Source: Pseudorhodobacter ferrugineus DSM 5888
Lineage (GTDB): Bacteria; Pseudomonadota; Alphaproteobacteria; Rhodobacterales; Rhodobacteraceae
Direction: 5' to 3'
Assembly (NCBI RefSeq): GCF_000420745.1
Contig: NZ_ATVN01000021.1
Span: forward strand, 1-51,879
Length of the DNA: 51,879 bases
Part shown: positions 37,149 to 44,824 of the stretch, one piece after another
Numbering within the stretch: the stretch's first letter is position 1
Layout: every line of letters starts with the position of its first letter
Notes under the pieces: generated by a model
What the model was told of the DNA's origin: nothing
Database searches by the model: none
The model's input: the letters and a program-made list of their open reading frames with translations, nothing else
Program-made: the position numbers and the translations under genes

Positions 37149-37895
37149 TCACACTGCCGCTTTGATCAGCGCCAGCACCGCCAGCACCGCCAGCAGCCCA
37201 ATGGCAAAGCGCCGAAATTCCTGCGGATCAGTGCCAAAGAAATGCCGCCCGCCCAGCCACGCGCCCAGCACCACAATCGGCAGGCCCCCAGCCACAGCAA
37301 CCAACGTATCCCAACCGATCAGCCCGTGCCACCACATCAAGGGCACCGTCACCCCGTCCAACAGCGCGAAATAGGCAATCAGCGTGGCGCGAAACCCGCG
37401 CGCGCCCAGCCCTTGGGCGGTGAAATACGTGGCCACGGGCAGCCCGCCCATCCCCACCGCATTGGCAAGGCCCGATATCACCCCCATGCCACCATGATGC
37501 CCCACACCCTGCGGCCGCGAAATGACAAAACCGCGCAGCAAAACCGCACACATCACCAGCACATAAACCGCCATGACGGCCCGCGCCGCATCGGGGGGAA
37601 CCTGCGTTATCGCCCACAGGCCAATCGGCACACCCACCGCTGCCCCCGCAACCAATGGCCCAACGCGCCGCCAATCCACATCGCGCGAAATGCCGGTCCA
37701 TTGTTGGAAAATCATCAGAAAATCCAAAATCAACACCACGCCAACCATATGCAGCGGGCTGGTGACAAGCGATGCCCCCGTCACCGTCAGAGCGGCAAAG
37801 CCAAAGCCGGAATAGCCCCGCACAAAGGCCGCCCCAAACAAGACCACCGCCATATAGGCGGCGGTCAGCGGTGTGAGATCAAAGGGCAGGTACAC
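37149..37895 (-). CDS. tauE: TauE/SafE-family sulfite exporter
   Basis: A 248-residue membrane protein of the TauE/SafE (DUF81) family, with about eight hydrophobic segments and the family repeats GYSGFGFAALTVTGASLVTS and ISGLANAVGMGGLPVATYFT. Its neighbours make export of sulfite formed by Xsc, or of a related C2 sulfonate, the likely role. It is separated by 6 bases from xsc and 9 from ackA, so it belongs to the same transcript. Confidence 0.87.
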   Translation of the reverse strand: MYLPFDLTPLTAAYMAVVLFGAAFVRGYSGFGFAALTVTGASLVTSPLHMVGVVLILDFLMIFQQWTGISRDVDWRRVGPLVAGAAVGVPIGLWAITQVPPDAARAVMAVYVLVMCAVLLRGFVISRPQGVGHHGGMGVISGLANAVGMGGLPVATYFTAQGLGARGFRATLIAYFALLDGVTVPLMWWHGLIGWDTLVAVAGGLPIVVLGAWLGGRHFFGTDPQEFRRFAIGLLAVLAVLALIKAAV

Positions 37896-37901
37896 CCGAT
37901 G

Positions 37902-39680
37902 TTATCCGGCAAGCGGTTGGCGGCGCATGTCTTCCTTGGAAATGCCTGCCACAGCCACAGGGGCCTTCATCGCATCGCGGCGGAAGGGTTCGCCAAGTTC
38001 TTGGTTGATCATCACCTCGATAAACGTGGTTTTGCCTGCCTTTTGGTCGGCAATCGCCTTGTGCAGCGTGGTGGTCAATTCCTCCATGCTGCGCACAACA
38101 ATACCGCCCAACCCGCAGGCCTTGGCAATGCCCGCATAGGACACTTTTTCATCCAACTCGGTGCCGACAAAATTGTCCGAATACCACAAGGTCGTGTTGC
38201 GCTTTTCCGCGCCCCATTGGTAGTTGCGGAAAATGACCATCGTGATCGCGGGCCATTCATCGCGGCCAATCGCTGTCATGTCATTCATCGAAATCCCGAA
38301 CGCCCCGTCACCGGCAAAGCCTACCACCGGCACATCCGGCCGCCCGATTTTCGCGCCCATGATGGCGGGAAAGCCGTAACCGCACGGCCCGAACAGACCG
38401 GGGGCAAGGTATTTGCGCCCTTCCTCAAACGTGGGATAGGCATTGCCGATCGCACAGTTGTTGCCGATGTCGGAGGAGATAATCGCCTCTTTCGGCAGGG
38501 CCGACTGGATCGCGCGCCACGCCATGCGGGGCGACAGCCAGTCGGGTTTCGCATCACGCGCCCGCTGGTTCCACGTGGTGCCCACGTCATCTTCCTCGTG
38601 GTCCATCGAGGATAGCTGCTGCATCCACGCCGATTTGGTCTGCGCAATCGTGGCTTTTCGGTCCTTGCGACCCTCATCGCCTGCGCCCGCCGCCAGTTTC
38701 TCCAAAATCGCGGTGGCCACCTTTTTCGCATCCCCCACAATGCCCACGGTCACGGGTTTGGTCAGGCCAATGCGGTCGGGGTTCAGATCGACCTGAATAA
38801 TCGCCGCCGATTTCGGCCAATAGTCGATGCCATAGCCCGGCAGGGTCGAAAACGGGTTCAACCGCGTGCCAAGGCACAGCACAACATCGGCGCGTGAAAT
38901 CAGCTCCATCCCGGCCTTGGACCCGTTGTACCCCAGCGGCCCGGCAAACAGCGGGTGCGACCCCGGAAACGCGTCATTGTGCTGATAGCCGCAGCACACG
39001 GGCGCATCCAGCCGTTCCGCCAAGGCCATTGACGCCGGAATAGCCCCCGCCAGCACCACGCCCGCGCCGTTCAGAATGACCGGAAACTTGGCGTTCGACA
39101 GCAGCTTTGCGGCACGCTCAATCGCATCCTCGCCGCCCGCAGGCCGTTCAAATTCAACGATCTTTGGTAAGTCTATATCAATCACCTGCGTCCAGAAATC
39201 GCGGGGAATGTTGATTTGCGCAGGGGCGCTTGCCCGCTTGGCCTTCAGGATCACGCGGTTCAATACCTCGGCCATACGGCTTGGGTCGCGCACCTCTTCT
39301 TGATAGGCGACCATGTCCTTGAACAGCGCCATCTGTTCAACTTCCTGAAAACCGCCCATCCCGATGGTTTTGTTCGCGGCCTGCGGGGTGACCAGCAACA
39401 GCGGCGTATGGTTCCAATAGGCGGTTTTCACAGGCGTCACAAAATTGGTAATGCCGGGGCCGTTTTGCGCCACCATCATGCTCATCTTGCCCGTCGCGCG
39501 GGCATAGCCATCGGCCATCATGCCCGCAGTATATTCATGCGCGCAGTCCCAAAAGTTGATCCCCGCCACCGGAAACAGATCGGAAATCGGCATCATCGCC
39601 GACCCGATAATGCCAAAGGCATCCTCGATTCCGTGCATTTGCAACACTTTTACAAAGGCTTCTTCGGTGGTCATCTTCAT
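37902..39680 (-). CDS. xsc: Sulfoacetaldehyde acetyltransferase
   Basis: A 592-residue ThDP enzyme. The cofactor-activating glutamate is in CAHEYTAGMMADGYARATG and the ThDP/Mg motif is GDGAFGISMNDM ... FRNYQWGAEKRN. QEVEQMALFKDMVAYQEEVR and MVAQNGPGITNFVTPV are characteristic of Xsc. It converts sulfoacetaldehyde and phosphate to acetyl phosphate and sulfite in the cytoplasm. The ATG at 39680 follows GGAG; a frame extension upstream to 39710 lacks support. It is the first structural gene after tauR, with an 85-base leader carrying a TauR-like box. Confidence 0.95.
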   Translation of the reverse strand: MKMTTEEAFVKVLQMHGIEDAFGIIGSAMMPISDLFPVAGINFWDCAHEYTAGMMADGYARATGKMSMMVAQNGPGITNFVTPVKTAYWNHTPLLLVTPQAANKTIGMGGFQEVEQMALFKDMVAYQEEVRDPSRMAEVLNRVILKAKRASAPAQINIPRDFWTQVIDIDLPKIVEFERPAGGEDAIERAAKLLSNAKFPVILNGAGVVLAGAIPASMALAERLDAPVCCGYQHNDAFPGSHPLFAGPLGYNGSKAGMELISRADVVLCLGTRLNPFSTLPGYGIDYWPKSAAIIQVDLNPDRIGLTKPVTVGIVGDAKKVATAILEKLAAGAGDEGRKDRKATIAQTKSAWMQQLSSMDHEEDDVGTTWNQRARDAKPDWLSPRMAWRAIQSALPKEAIISSDIGNNCAIGNAYPTFEEGRKYLAPGLFGPCGYGFPAIMGAKIGRPDVPVVGFAGDGAFGISMNDMTAIGRDEWPAITMVIFRNYQWGAEKRNTTLWYSDNFVGTELDEKVSYAGIAKACGLGGIVVRSMEELTTTLHKAIADQKAGKTTFIEVMINQELGEPFRRDAMKAPVAVAGISKEDMRRQPLAG

Positions 39681-39755
39681 GGCGCAAACTCCGGCAATGG
39701 GGGGCGGCAATCACGCCGCGTTGGCACCAGATTACGCTGGCACATATTCCCCCTA

Positions 39756-39765
39756 GTAGGGCCAG
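39756..39765 (-). promoter_or_regulatory. TauR-like half-site before xsc
   Basis: On the minus strand CTGGCCCTAC starts immediately after the tauR stop, about 75 bases before the xsc ATG. It matches the remembered TauR repeat CTGGACYTAA at 8 of 10 positions. A weaker CTGG (39727-39730) follows 35 bases downstream. Confidence 0.45.
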
Positions 39766-41247
39766 TTACCCCGCTGCCTTAGGTCCAGCCTTTGCAATCG
39801 CCGCCGCGATCAACCCCACCCCTTCGGCAATCCGCCCCACAGGGATGGTGGAATAGGCCAAACGGTAATAATTGCGCGGCGCGCGGGCGGGGTCAAAGAA
39901 CACGCGGCCCGGTTCGATCAGCACGCCTTGGGCATGCAAATCCTGCGCCAAGACTTCGGTATCCACCCCTTCCGGCGCCACCATCCAAAAACTCGACCCG
40001 CCAACCCCGCCTTGCCCCGCAACCACCAAACCTTCCGCCTCTATCGCCTCGGCCATCGCCAAACGCCGCCGCTTGAACGCCTGCTTCATCCGGTTCACCA
40101 AGGCATCATAATGCCCAAGCGACAGGAAATACGCCGCCGTGCGCTGAATATGCCCCGGCGGATGGCGCAAGGTCAGCGCCCGCAGCGCCCGTGCCTCGCG
40201 GATAAAGCCTTCAGGTGCCACGATATATCCCAACCGCAACCCCGGAAAAATCGACTTGGAAAAGGAGCCCACATAAATCACCCGCCCCTCGGGATCCATC
40301 GACTTTAGCGCAGGCGATACGGCGCGCAGAAACGACATCTCGAACTCGTAATCATCCTCGACAATCACAAAATCCCGCGCGCTCGCCGCCTCCAACAACG
40401 CCCGCCTGCGCGCCATAGGCATGGTCGCATTGGTCGGGCAATGGTGGCTGGCACTGGTAAACACCACCCTCACACCCTCGGGCAAAGCCTCGGGCGGCAG
40501 GCCATCGGCATCCACATCGACCCAATCAACGACCGCCCCCGCCTGCTGCAAAATCCCGCGCAAACTGGGATAGCCGGGGTTTTCCACCACCGCCCGCACG
40601 CCGGGCCCCGTCAAAACCTGCCCCGCCAACCACAGCGCATTCTGCGCCCCCATCGTCAGCAACACCTCACCCGCATGCGCCTCGATCCCGCGCCGTGGCA
40701 GGATGTTGCGCAGGATATATTCAATCAACAACGGGTCATCGCGGTCATAGTAATCCGATGTCAGCGCCTCGAAATCCCGCTTGCCCAGCGCCCGCAACGC
40801 ACATTGCCGCCAATTCTGATGGTCAAACAAACTGGCATCCGCCTGCCCGTAAATGAACGGATAGCGAAAGCTGGCCCAATTCGCAGGCCGCTGCAAATGC
40901 TCGGCACTTGAAAACCGCTGCCCCGTCAACGCCCCGTAATCCACCTGATCGGCAGGCAAACGCGGCCCCACCTCAAACTCGGGCTGCAACGGCGCGCTTT
41001 CGGACACAAAATACCCCGACCGCCCCCGTGACATCAGATAATCCGACGCCACCAAATCGGTATAGGCCAGCGTCACCGTGATCCGGCTGACCCCCAGATG
41101 CGCCGCCAAGCCACGGCTGGATGGCATCTTGTCACCCACCCGAAACCGCCCCGCCACAATGCCCTCGGCCACCAATTGCCGGATACGCTGCTGCAAAGTG
41201 CCGTTCAAATTGCCATGCAAGAAAAACGCTTCGGGGGGGATCGCCAT
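39766..41247 (-). CDS. tauR: MocR-type GntR/aminotransferase regulator TauR
   Basis: A 493-residue protein. The N-terminal GntR winged helix (residues about 10-80: GDKMPSSRGLAAHLGVSRIT) is fused to an aminotransferase fold-type I domain with the PLP lysine in GSFSKSIFPGLRLG (about Lys331). TauR proteins of Rhodobacter activate taurine genes in response to taurine. It lies just upstream of xsc on the same strand, with a TauR-like box before its own start, suggesting autoregulation. The start ATG at 41247 is the only good candidate. Confidence 0.88.
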   Translation of the reverse strand: MAIPPEAFFLHGNLNGTLQQRIRQLVAEGIVAGRFRVGDKMPSSRGLAAHLGVSRITVTLAYTDLVASDYLMSRGRSGYFVSESAPLQPEFEVGPRLPADQVDYGALTGQRFSSAEHLQRPANWASFRYPFIYGQADASLFDHQNWRQCALRALGKRDFEALTSDYYDRDDPLLIEYILRNILPRRGIEAHAGEVLLTMGAQNALWLAGQVLTGPGVRAVVENPGYPSLRGILQQAGAVVDWVDVDADGLPPEALPEGVRVVFTSASHHCPTNATMPMARRRALLEAASARDFVIVEDDYEFEMSFLRAVSPALKSMDPEGRVIYVGSFSKSIFPGLRLGYIVAPEGFIREARALRALTLRHPPGHIQRTAAYFLSLGHYDALVNRMKQAFKRRRLAMAEAIEAEGLVVAGQGGVGGSSFWMVAPEGVDTEVLAQDLHAQGVLIEPGRVFFDPARAPRNYYRLAYSTIPVGRIAEGVGLIAAAIAKAGPKAAG

Positions 41248-41270
41248 TCTGGCCTCAAATCAAAACAAAT

Positions 41271-41295
41271 CTGGACCTATAGCGCGCCCGTCCAA
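41271..41295. promoter_or_regulatory. TauR-like site before tauR
   Basis: CTGGACCTAT (41271-41280, plus strand) matches CTGGACYTAA at 9 of 10 positions, and an inverted GTCCAA follows at 41290-41295. The site is 24-48 bases upstream of the tauR ATG, where it would overlap the promoter. Confidence 0.55.
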
Positions 41296-41421
41296 CCGCC
41301 TTGTCAAGCGGCCTATTGCTTTTCGACGTTAACATGAAACAGTGCGCATCACATAACGCATTGAAATCTTTTATTTCAGGCAGCGATATGTGATTCGTAT
41401 TTAAGTCGAAACGCTTTAATT

Positions 41422-41454
41422 TCATCTTGGCCTAAATACCTACGCAGCCCCCCC
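41422..41454 (+). repeat. 3'-end box, copy D (without clear hairpin)
   Basis: CATCTTGGCCTAAATACC closely resembles the box of copy C at 26261 and is followed by a C-run (41446-41454) in place of the G-run. No paired hairpin is evident. It lies between the tauR promoter and the end of the PEP-mutase-like gene. Confidence 0.4.
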
Positions 41455-41468
41455 CAACAAGTACCGCC

Positions 41469-42212
41469 TCAGCCAACCGCCGCTGTGCATCGCTCGGTCA
41501 ACGCACCCATCGCCTCGCGGTACGGTCCTGGCCCGTGGCTGAGCCGGCCCACACCTGCGCGGGTCAAATCAGCGATCTGCATATCCCCCTTGCGCATCGC
41601 GTTCACGGGCAGGTCAACTGCCGCACAAATCCGGCCAATCAGCGCGCTGTCGGTCAATCCGGGCACGAAAAACCCGTCCGCCCCCGCGCCTGCATAGGCC
41701 ACGCCCCGCGCAATCGCCGCATCCACCAAACCCGCATGCCGCCCCACGTCCGGCTCTTGCAAAAACACATCCGTGCGCGCGTTGATAAACAGGTCCCCGC
41801 CGCGCTTGGCCGCCGCAATCCGCGCCACCTGCACCTCAATGCTATGCAAACCCGTGCCCCCGATAATCTGGTCCTCAAGGTTTATCCCAACCGCCCCCGC
41901 AGCCGCAATCTGCGCCACGTTTTGCGCAACGCGGTCGGGGTCCACGGCATAGGCCCCTTCAAAATCTACGCTCAACGGCACATCAACACTGGCCGCAATC
42001 CGGCCCACAATCTGCACCAACAGCGCCAGCGGAATGGCCTCGCCGTCACTGTACCCTTGCGCCGCCGCAACCGACCAACTGCCCGTGGCAACGGCCACCG
42101 CCCCTGCATCGACCACAGCCTTGGCACTGCCCGCGTCCCAGATGTTATAAAGCACAAGCGGATTGCCCCGCTGATGCAACGCGTGAAACTGCTTTGCCTT
42201 GTCGTTCATCAT
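41469..42212 (-). CDS. PEP mutase/isocitrate lyase-family protein
   Basis: A 247-residue TIM-barrel protein. The metal-site segments are present: VLYNIWDAGSAKAVVDAGA, LSVDFEGAYAVDPDRVA, GINLEDQIIGG and LFINARTDVFLQ. The isocitrate-lyase KKCGH loop and the PEP-mutase EDKxxxxxNS loop are both absent, so it belongs to the uncharacterised branch often annotated as carboxyvinyl-carboxyphosphonate phosphorylmutase-like. It probably cleaves or forms a C-C or C-P bond in a 2-oxo acid. GGGAG precedes the ATG. It lies between tpa and tauR, so a link with sulfonate metabolism is possible but unproven. Confidence 0.78.
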   Translation of the reverse strand: MMNDKAKQFHALHQRGNPLVLYNIWDAGSAKAVVDAGAVAVATGSWSVAAAQGYSDGEAIPLALLVQIVGRIAASVDVPLSVDFEGAYAVDPDRVAQNVAQIAAAGAVGINLEDQIIGGTGLHSIEVQVARIAAAKRGGDLFINARTDVFLQEPDVGRHAGLVDAAIARGVAYAGAGADGFFVPGLTDSALIGRICAAVDLPVNAMRKGDMQIADLTRAGVGRLSHGPGPYREAMGALTERCTAAVG

Positions 42213-42257
42213 TTTTTTCTCCCGTTAGCGCGCATAGTGCCGCTTAATTTCAATCAT

Positions 42258-42480
42258 TCATTGTTTGCGCCACAAACCCCCGCCATAGCTGGTCAGCGTC
42301 TTGATCGCAGGGTCCACCTCGGCCATCGGGGCCATCGGGTGGCAGCGTTTGCAGGCGCGAAACCCTGCTTCAATGCAGGCCCCAACCGTCTCAAAAAAGA
42401 GCAGTTTTCCGGCTTCGGCTTGCGCGCGGGGCAAGCCGAATGCACCCCGAACCGCGCCCCAAAGTCCGCGTCCGCATTAA
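42258..42480 (-). pseudogene. Remnant of an Ada-type metal-binding domain gene
   Basis: In the 470-base gap between tpa and the PEP-mutase-like gene, minus-strand frames read ACPARKPKPENCSF and then, after a one-base shift in a T6 run (about 42398-42403), FFETVGACIEAGFRACKRCH, ending TSYGGGLWRKQ and a stop at 42258. CPARxPKxENxxFF...AGFRxCKRC is the zinc-site signature of the N-terminal domain of Ada. The start of the domain, the rest of a full Ada protein and a continuous frame are missing, so it is a decayed fragment. Confidence 0.65.
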
Positions 42481-42548
42481 AATTTGGTAAACAGAATTTC
42501 TTAAGTCTTTGTTTTCAATAAAACAGCCCGAATGTCCGCGCGCGAACA
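42475..42548. repeat. 74-bp element, copy 1 (conserved ends, fixed spacing)
   Basis: It begins CATTAAAATTT (plus strand) and ends AATGTCCGCGCGCGAACA, with an AT-rich 45-base middle. The copy at 50627-50700 has the same 11-base and 18-base ends at the same spacing but a different middle. Here TTAA-N7-TAAA (42477-42491) resembles a CtrA site. The right end is built into a hairpin terminator. Confidence 0.6.
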
Positions 42549-42561
42549 TTCGGGCTGTTTT
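42520..42561. terminator. 16-bp hairpin with flanking A and T runs, bidirectional
   Basis: AAAACAGCCCGAATGT (42520-42535) pairs perfectly with ACATTCGGGCTGTTTT (42546-42561). The stem ends in A4/T4, so it can act on either strand. It lies downstream of tpa. Confidence 0.7.
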
Positions 42562-42585
42562 CACGGGTTTCAAAAACCGAAGCTA

Positions 42586-42699
42586 GAAAAAGACCTTTCT
42601 AAGGGGTCTTTCCCTATCAGGAAAAGACCTTTTTAAGGGGTCTTTCCCTATCAGGAAAAGACCTTTTTAAGGGGTCTTTCCCTATCAGGAAAAGACCTT
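42586..42699. repeat. 34-bp tandem repeat overlapping the end of tpa
   Basis: Three full units (42586-42620 with one extra A, 42621-42654, 42655-42688) are followed by a partial unit (42689-42699) that is the last coding segment of tpa. Each unit contains AAAGACC and GGTCTTT arms and can form a hairpin, so the array is three terminator-like hairpins in a row. The tpa stop lies inside the third full unit. Confidence 0.85.
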
Positions 42700-44064
42700 G
42701 GTCAACGCCTTGTCAATCGCATGGGTGATCTGATCAATATCATCCGCCGTGGCAATCAAAGCAGGCGACAGGCACAAGGTATTGTTCAGCCCTGTCAGGC
42801 TCCGGTTTGTCATGCCAATCAAGACCCCTTGGGCCGCACAATCGGCCACCACCGCCGCGACCTTCTTTTCATCCGCAGGCTCTTTGGTATCGCGGTCCGC
42901 CACCAGCTCGGCCCCGCAGAACAACCCCTTGCCCCGCACGTCCCCGATCACCCGATGCTTGTCCATCAGATTATAAAGGTTCCCCATCAACCGCTGCTCC
43001 ATCCGGACAGTATTGCCCAGCAGGTCCTCATCCTCCAAAATCCGCATATTCTCCAACGCCGCCGCAGGCCCCGCCGTGCAGCCACCAAAGGTCGAAATAT
43101 CGCGGAAATAGGACAGCGGGTCGTTGGCATCATCCTTGAACTGCTCAAACACCGCCTCGGTCGTCACCATGCAGGAAATCGCCGCATAGCCCGAGGCCAA
43201 GCCCTTCGCCATGGTCACGAAGTCCGGTTTGATCCCATAATGCTGATAGCCAAACCATGTTCCCGTACGCCCCATGCCGCAGACGACTTCGTCGATATGC
43301 AGCAAAATGTTGTACTTCGTGCAAATTTCCTGCACCCGCTCCCAATACCCCGCAGGCGGCACGATAACCCCGCCCCCCGCCGTGATCGGCTCCAGACACA
43401 GAGCGCCCACAGTATCGGGCCCTTCGCGCAAGATCACCTCTTCAATCGCATCCGCAGCGCGGCGGCCATAATCCTCTACGTCCCACTGCTTGCGATATTC
43501 AAGGCAATGCGGCACCTCTACAAAACCGGGTGTGAAGGGGCCATACTGGGCGTTACGCTCAAACTGCCCACCCGCCGACATGGTGGCGATGGTGCCGCCA
43601 TGGTAATCACGGTTCCGGTACAGGATCTTATATTTCCGGCCCCCATGATGGCGGGCCGAAAGCTGGCGCACCATCTTAAAGGCTTTCTCATTCGCCTCCG
43701 AGCCGGAGTTGGCGTAATACACGCGGCTCATGCCTGGCATCTTTTCGATCAGGCGCTCGGCAAAGATCGCGCTGGGGACAGTCCCCGTGGACCCACCATA
43801 AAAGTTCATCTTTAAAATGGCATCATAAACCGCACGCGCCATGCTTTCGCGGCCATAGCCGACATTAACCGTCCACACCCCACCTGCAACGGCGTCCAGA
43901 TGCTCTTTGCCCTTGGCATCCCAAACGCGCATGCCCTTGCCTTCAACGATGATGCGCGGGTCATTCACCTCAAACCCTTTGTGCTGCACCAAATGGTGCC
44001 ACATATGGGCGCGGTCCGCCTCAATCACGCCGGACATATCGTTGCTATGGGTCATCGTTTCCAT
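42685..44064 (-). CDS. tpa: Taurine:pyruvate aminotransferase
   Basis: A 459-residue class III aminotransferase. YYANSGSEANEKAFKMVRQL, LLHIDEVVCGMGRTGTWFGY and the PLP lysine in FVTMAKGLASGYAAIS are present, and the N-terminal DRAHMWHHLVQHKGFEVNDP is characteristic of Tpa. It transfers the taurine amino group to pyruvate, giving sulfoacetaldehyde and alanine in the cytoplasm. The ATG at 44064 follows AAAGGTG; a TTG at 44097 is an alternative. Three TauR-like boxes lie 88-132 bases upstream. Neither alanine dehydrogenase nor a taurine transporter is in the window. Confidence 0.92.
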   Translation of the reverse strand: METMTHSNDMSGVIEADRAHMWHHLVQHKGFEVNDPRIIVEGKGMRVWDAKGKEHLDAVAGGVWTVNVGYGRESMARAVYDAILKMNFYGGSTGTVPSAIFAERLIEKMPGMSRVYYANSGSEANEKAFKMVRQLSARHHGGRKYKILYRNRDYHGGTIATMSAGGQFERNAQYGPFTPGFVEVPHCLEYRKQWDVEDYGRRAADAIEEVILREGPDTVGALCLEPITAGGGVIVPPAGYWERVQEICTKYNILLHIDEVVCGMGRTGTWFGYQHYGIKPDFVTMAKGLASGYAAISCMVTTEAVFEQFKDDANDPLSYFRDISTFGGCTAGPAAALENMRILEDEDLLGNTVRMEQRLMGNLYNLMDKHRVIGDVRGKGLFCGAELVADRDTKEPADEKKVAAVVADCAAQGVLIGMTNRSLTGLNNTLCLSPALIATADDIDQITHAIDKALTKVFS

Positions 44065-44151
44065 GGGAACACCTTTTGCGAAATCCGGTTGTGGCAAGGC
44101 CAGCCGGTAAGGGATGAAGATCGTTTATATCTGCCCAATAATCGCGCTTTG

Positions 44152-44196
44152 CCAAGCCCAGACGTAGGGCCAGACGCAACGCATATTTAAGACCAG
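44152..44196 (-). promoter_or_regulatory. Array of three TauR-like direct repeats before tpa
   Basis: On the minus strand: CTGGTCTTAA (44196-44187), CTGGCCCTAC (44173-44164) and CTGGGCTTGG (44161-44152). They share CTGGnCyT and the same direction, with start-to-start distances of 23 and 12 bases, so they sit close to one helical face. The first matches CTGGACYTAA at 9 of 10 positions. Confidence 0.6.
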
Positions 44197-44361
44197 TTTG
44201 CAGGCAGTGCGGCCGATGGCCCGTCCCCTGTTGCTCTGTGCCAGCGGATAGCCGCGACCAGACTACGGAAAAAGCATGATTGTTGGAAAAACCCAAAAAA
44301 CAGCCACGCCGATCTGGTCACGGGTTAGGTCTGCACCTTGGGCAAGTGTGGCGTATACCGA

Positions 44362-44412
44362 GGCCAGTATATCGGGGGCCAGTATATCGGAGGCCAGTAT
44401 ATCGGGGGCCAG
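44362..44412. repeat. 15-bp tandem repeat, 3.4 copies
   Basis: Units GGCCAGTATATCGGR lie at 44362-44376, 44377-44391 and 44392-44406, with a partial unit to 44412. The period keeps frame, reading as repeated DILA(P/S) on the minus strand, but no convincing gene surrounds it. The whole 44197-44824 stretch contains only short overlapping frames on both strands, a CCCCAAATTTGGGG palindrome (44632-44645) and no recognisable domain. Confidence 0.8.
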
Positions 44413-44824
44413 CGCCACACCGTTCGACAGCGCGTGCAACGTCCGCGCGGCGTGCAGATCGCGGCTTCGACCATACCAGAAGACTGACCGCGATCGCCAC
44501 GTTGCAGCCATCTCAAAAGCTCGCACTTGGGCGCATCACAGAAACGCTCGGGGTTTTGACCGTCCTCGGGCTCTGGCTCTGGCTCGGGAGAGCAATTTGC
44601 ATCGCCTCGACGGTCATTTTTGCGGTTCGCCACCCCAAATTTGGGGGCTTTCGCTTTTCAGATCGCAATATTGCAGTATAGCGATCAGTCCCCCAATCAG
44701 ACCGGTTTTATGCGCCACAGCAAAACCGGCCGCGTCACAAACGGCCTTTTGATTTTTCGCACGATCTGCGCAGCGCTGCCCCCCTGTGCCACAGTCTCTG
44801 CTTGGCCGTTGGCAACTGACCCGC

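Noticed and set aside
42586-42699. Repeat array considered as a CRISPR
   Set aside because: Units are contiguous with no spacers, they include the tpa coding end, and no cas genes are present.
44263-44526. 87-residue minus-strand frame across the 15-bp repeat
   Set aside because: No Shine-Dalgarno, no recognisable domain and overlapping frames on both strands; treated as non-coding or decayed sequence.
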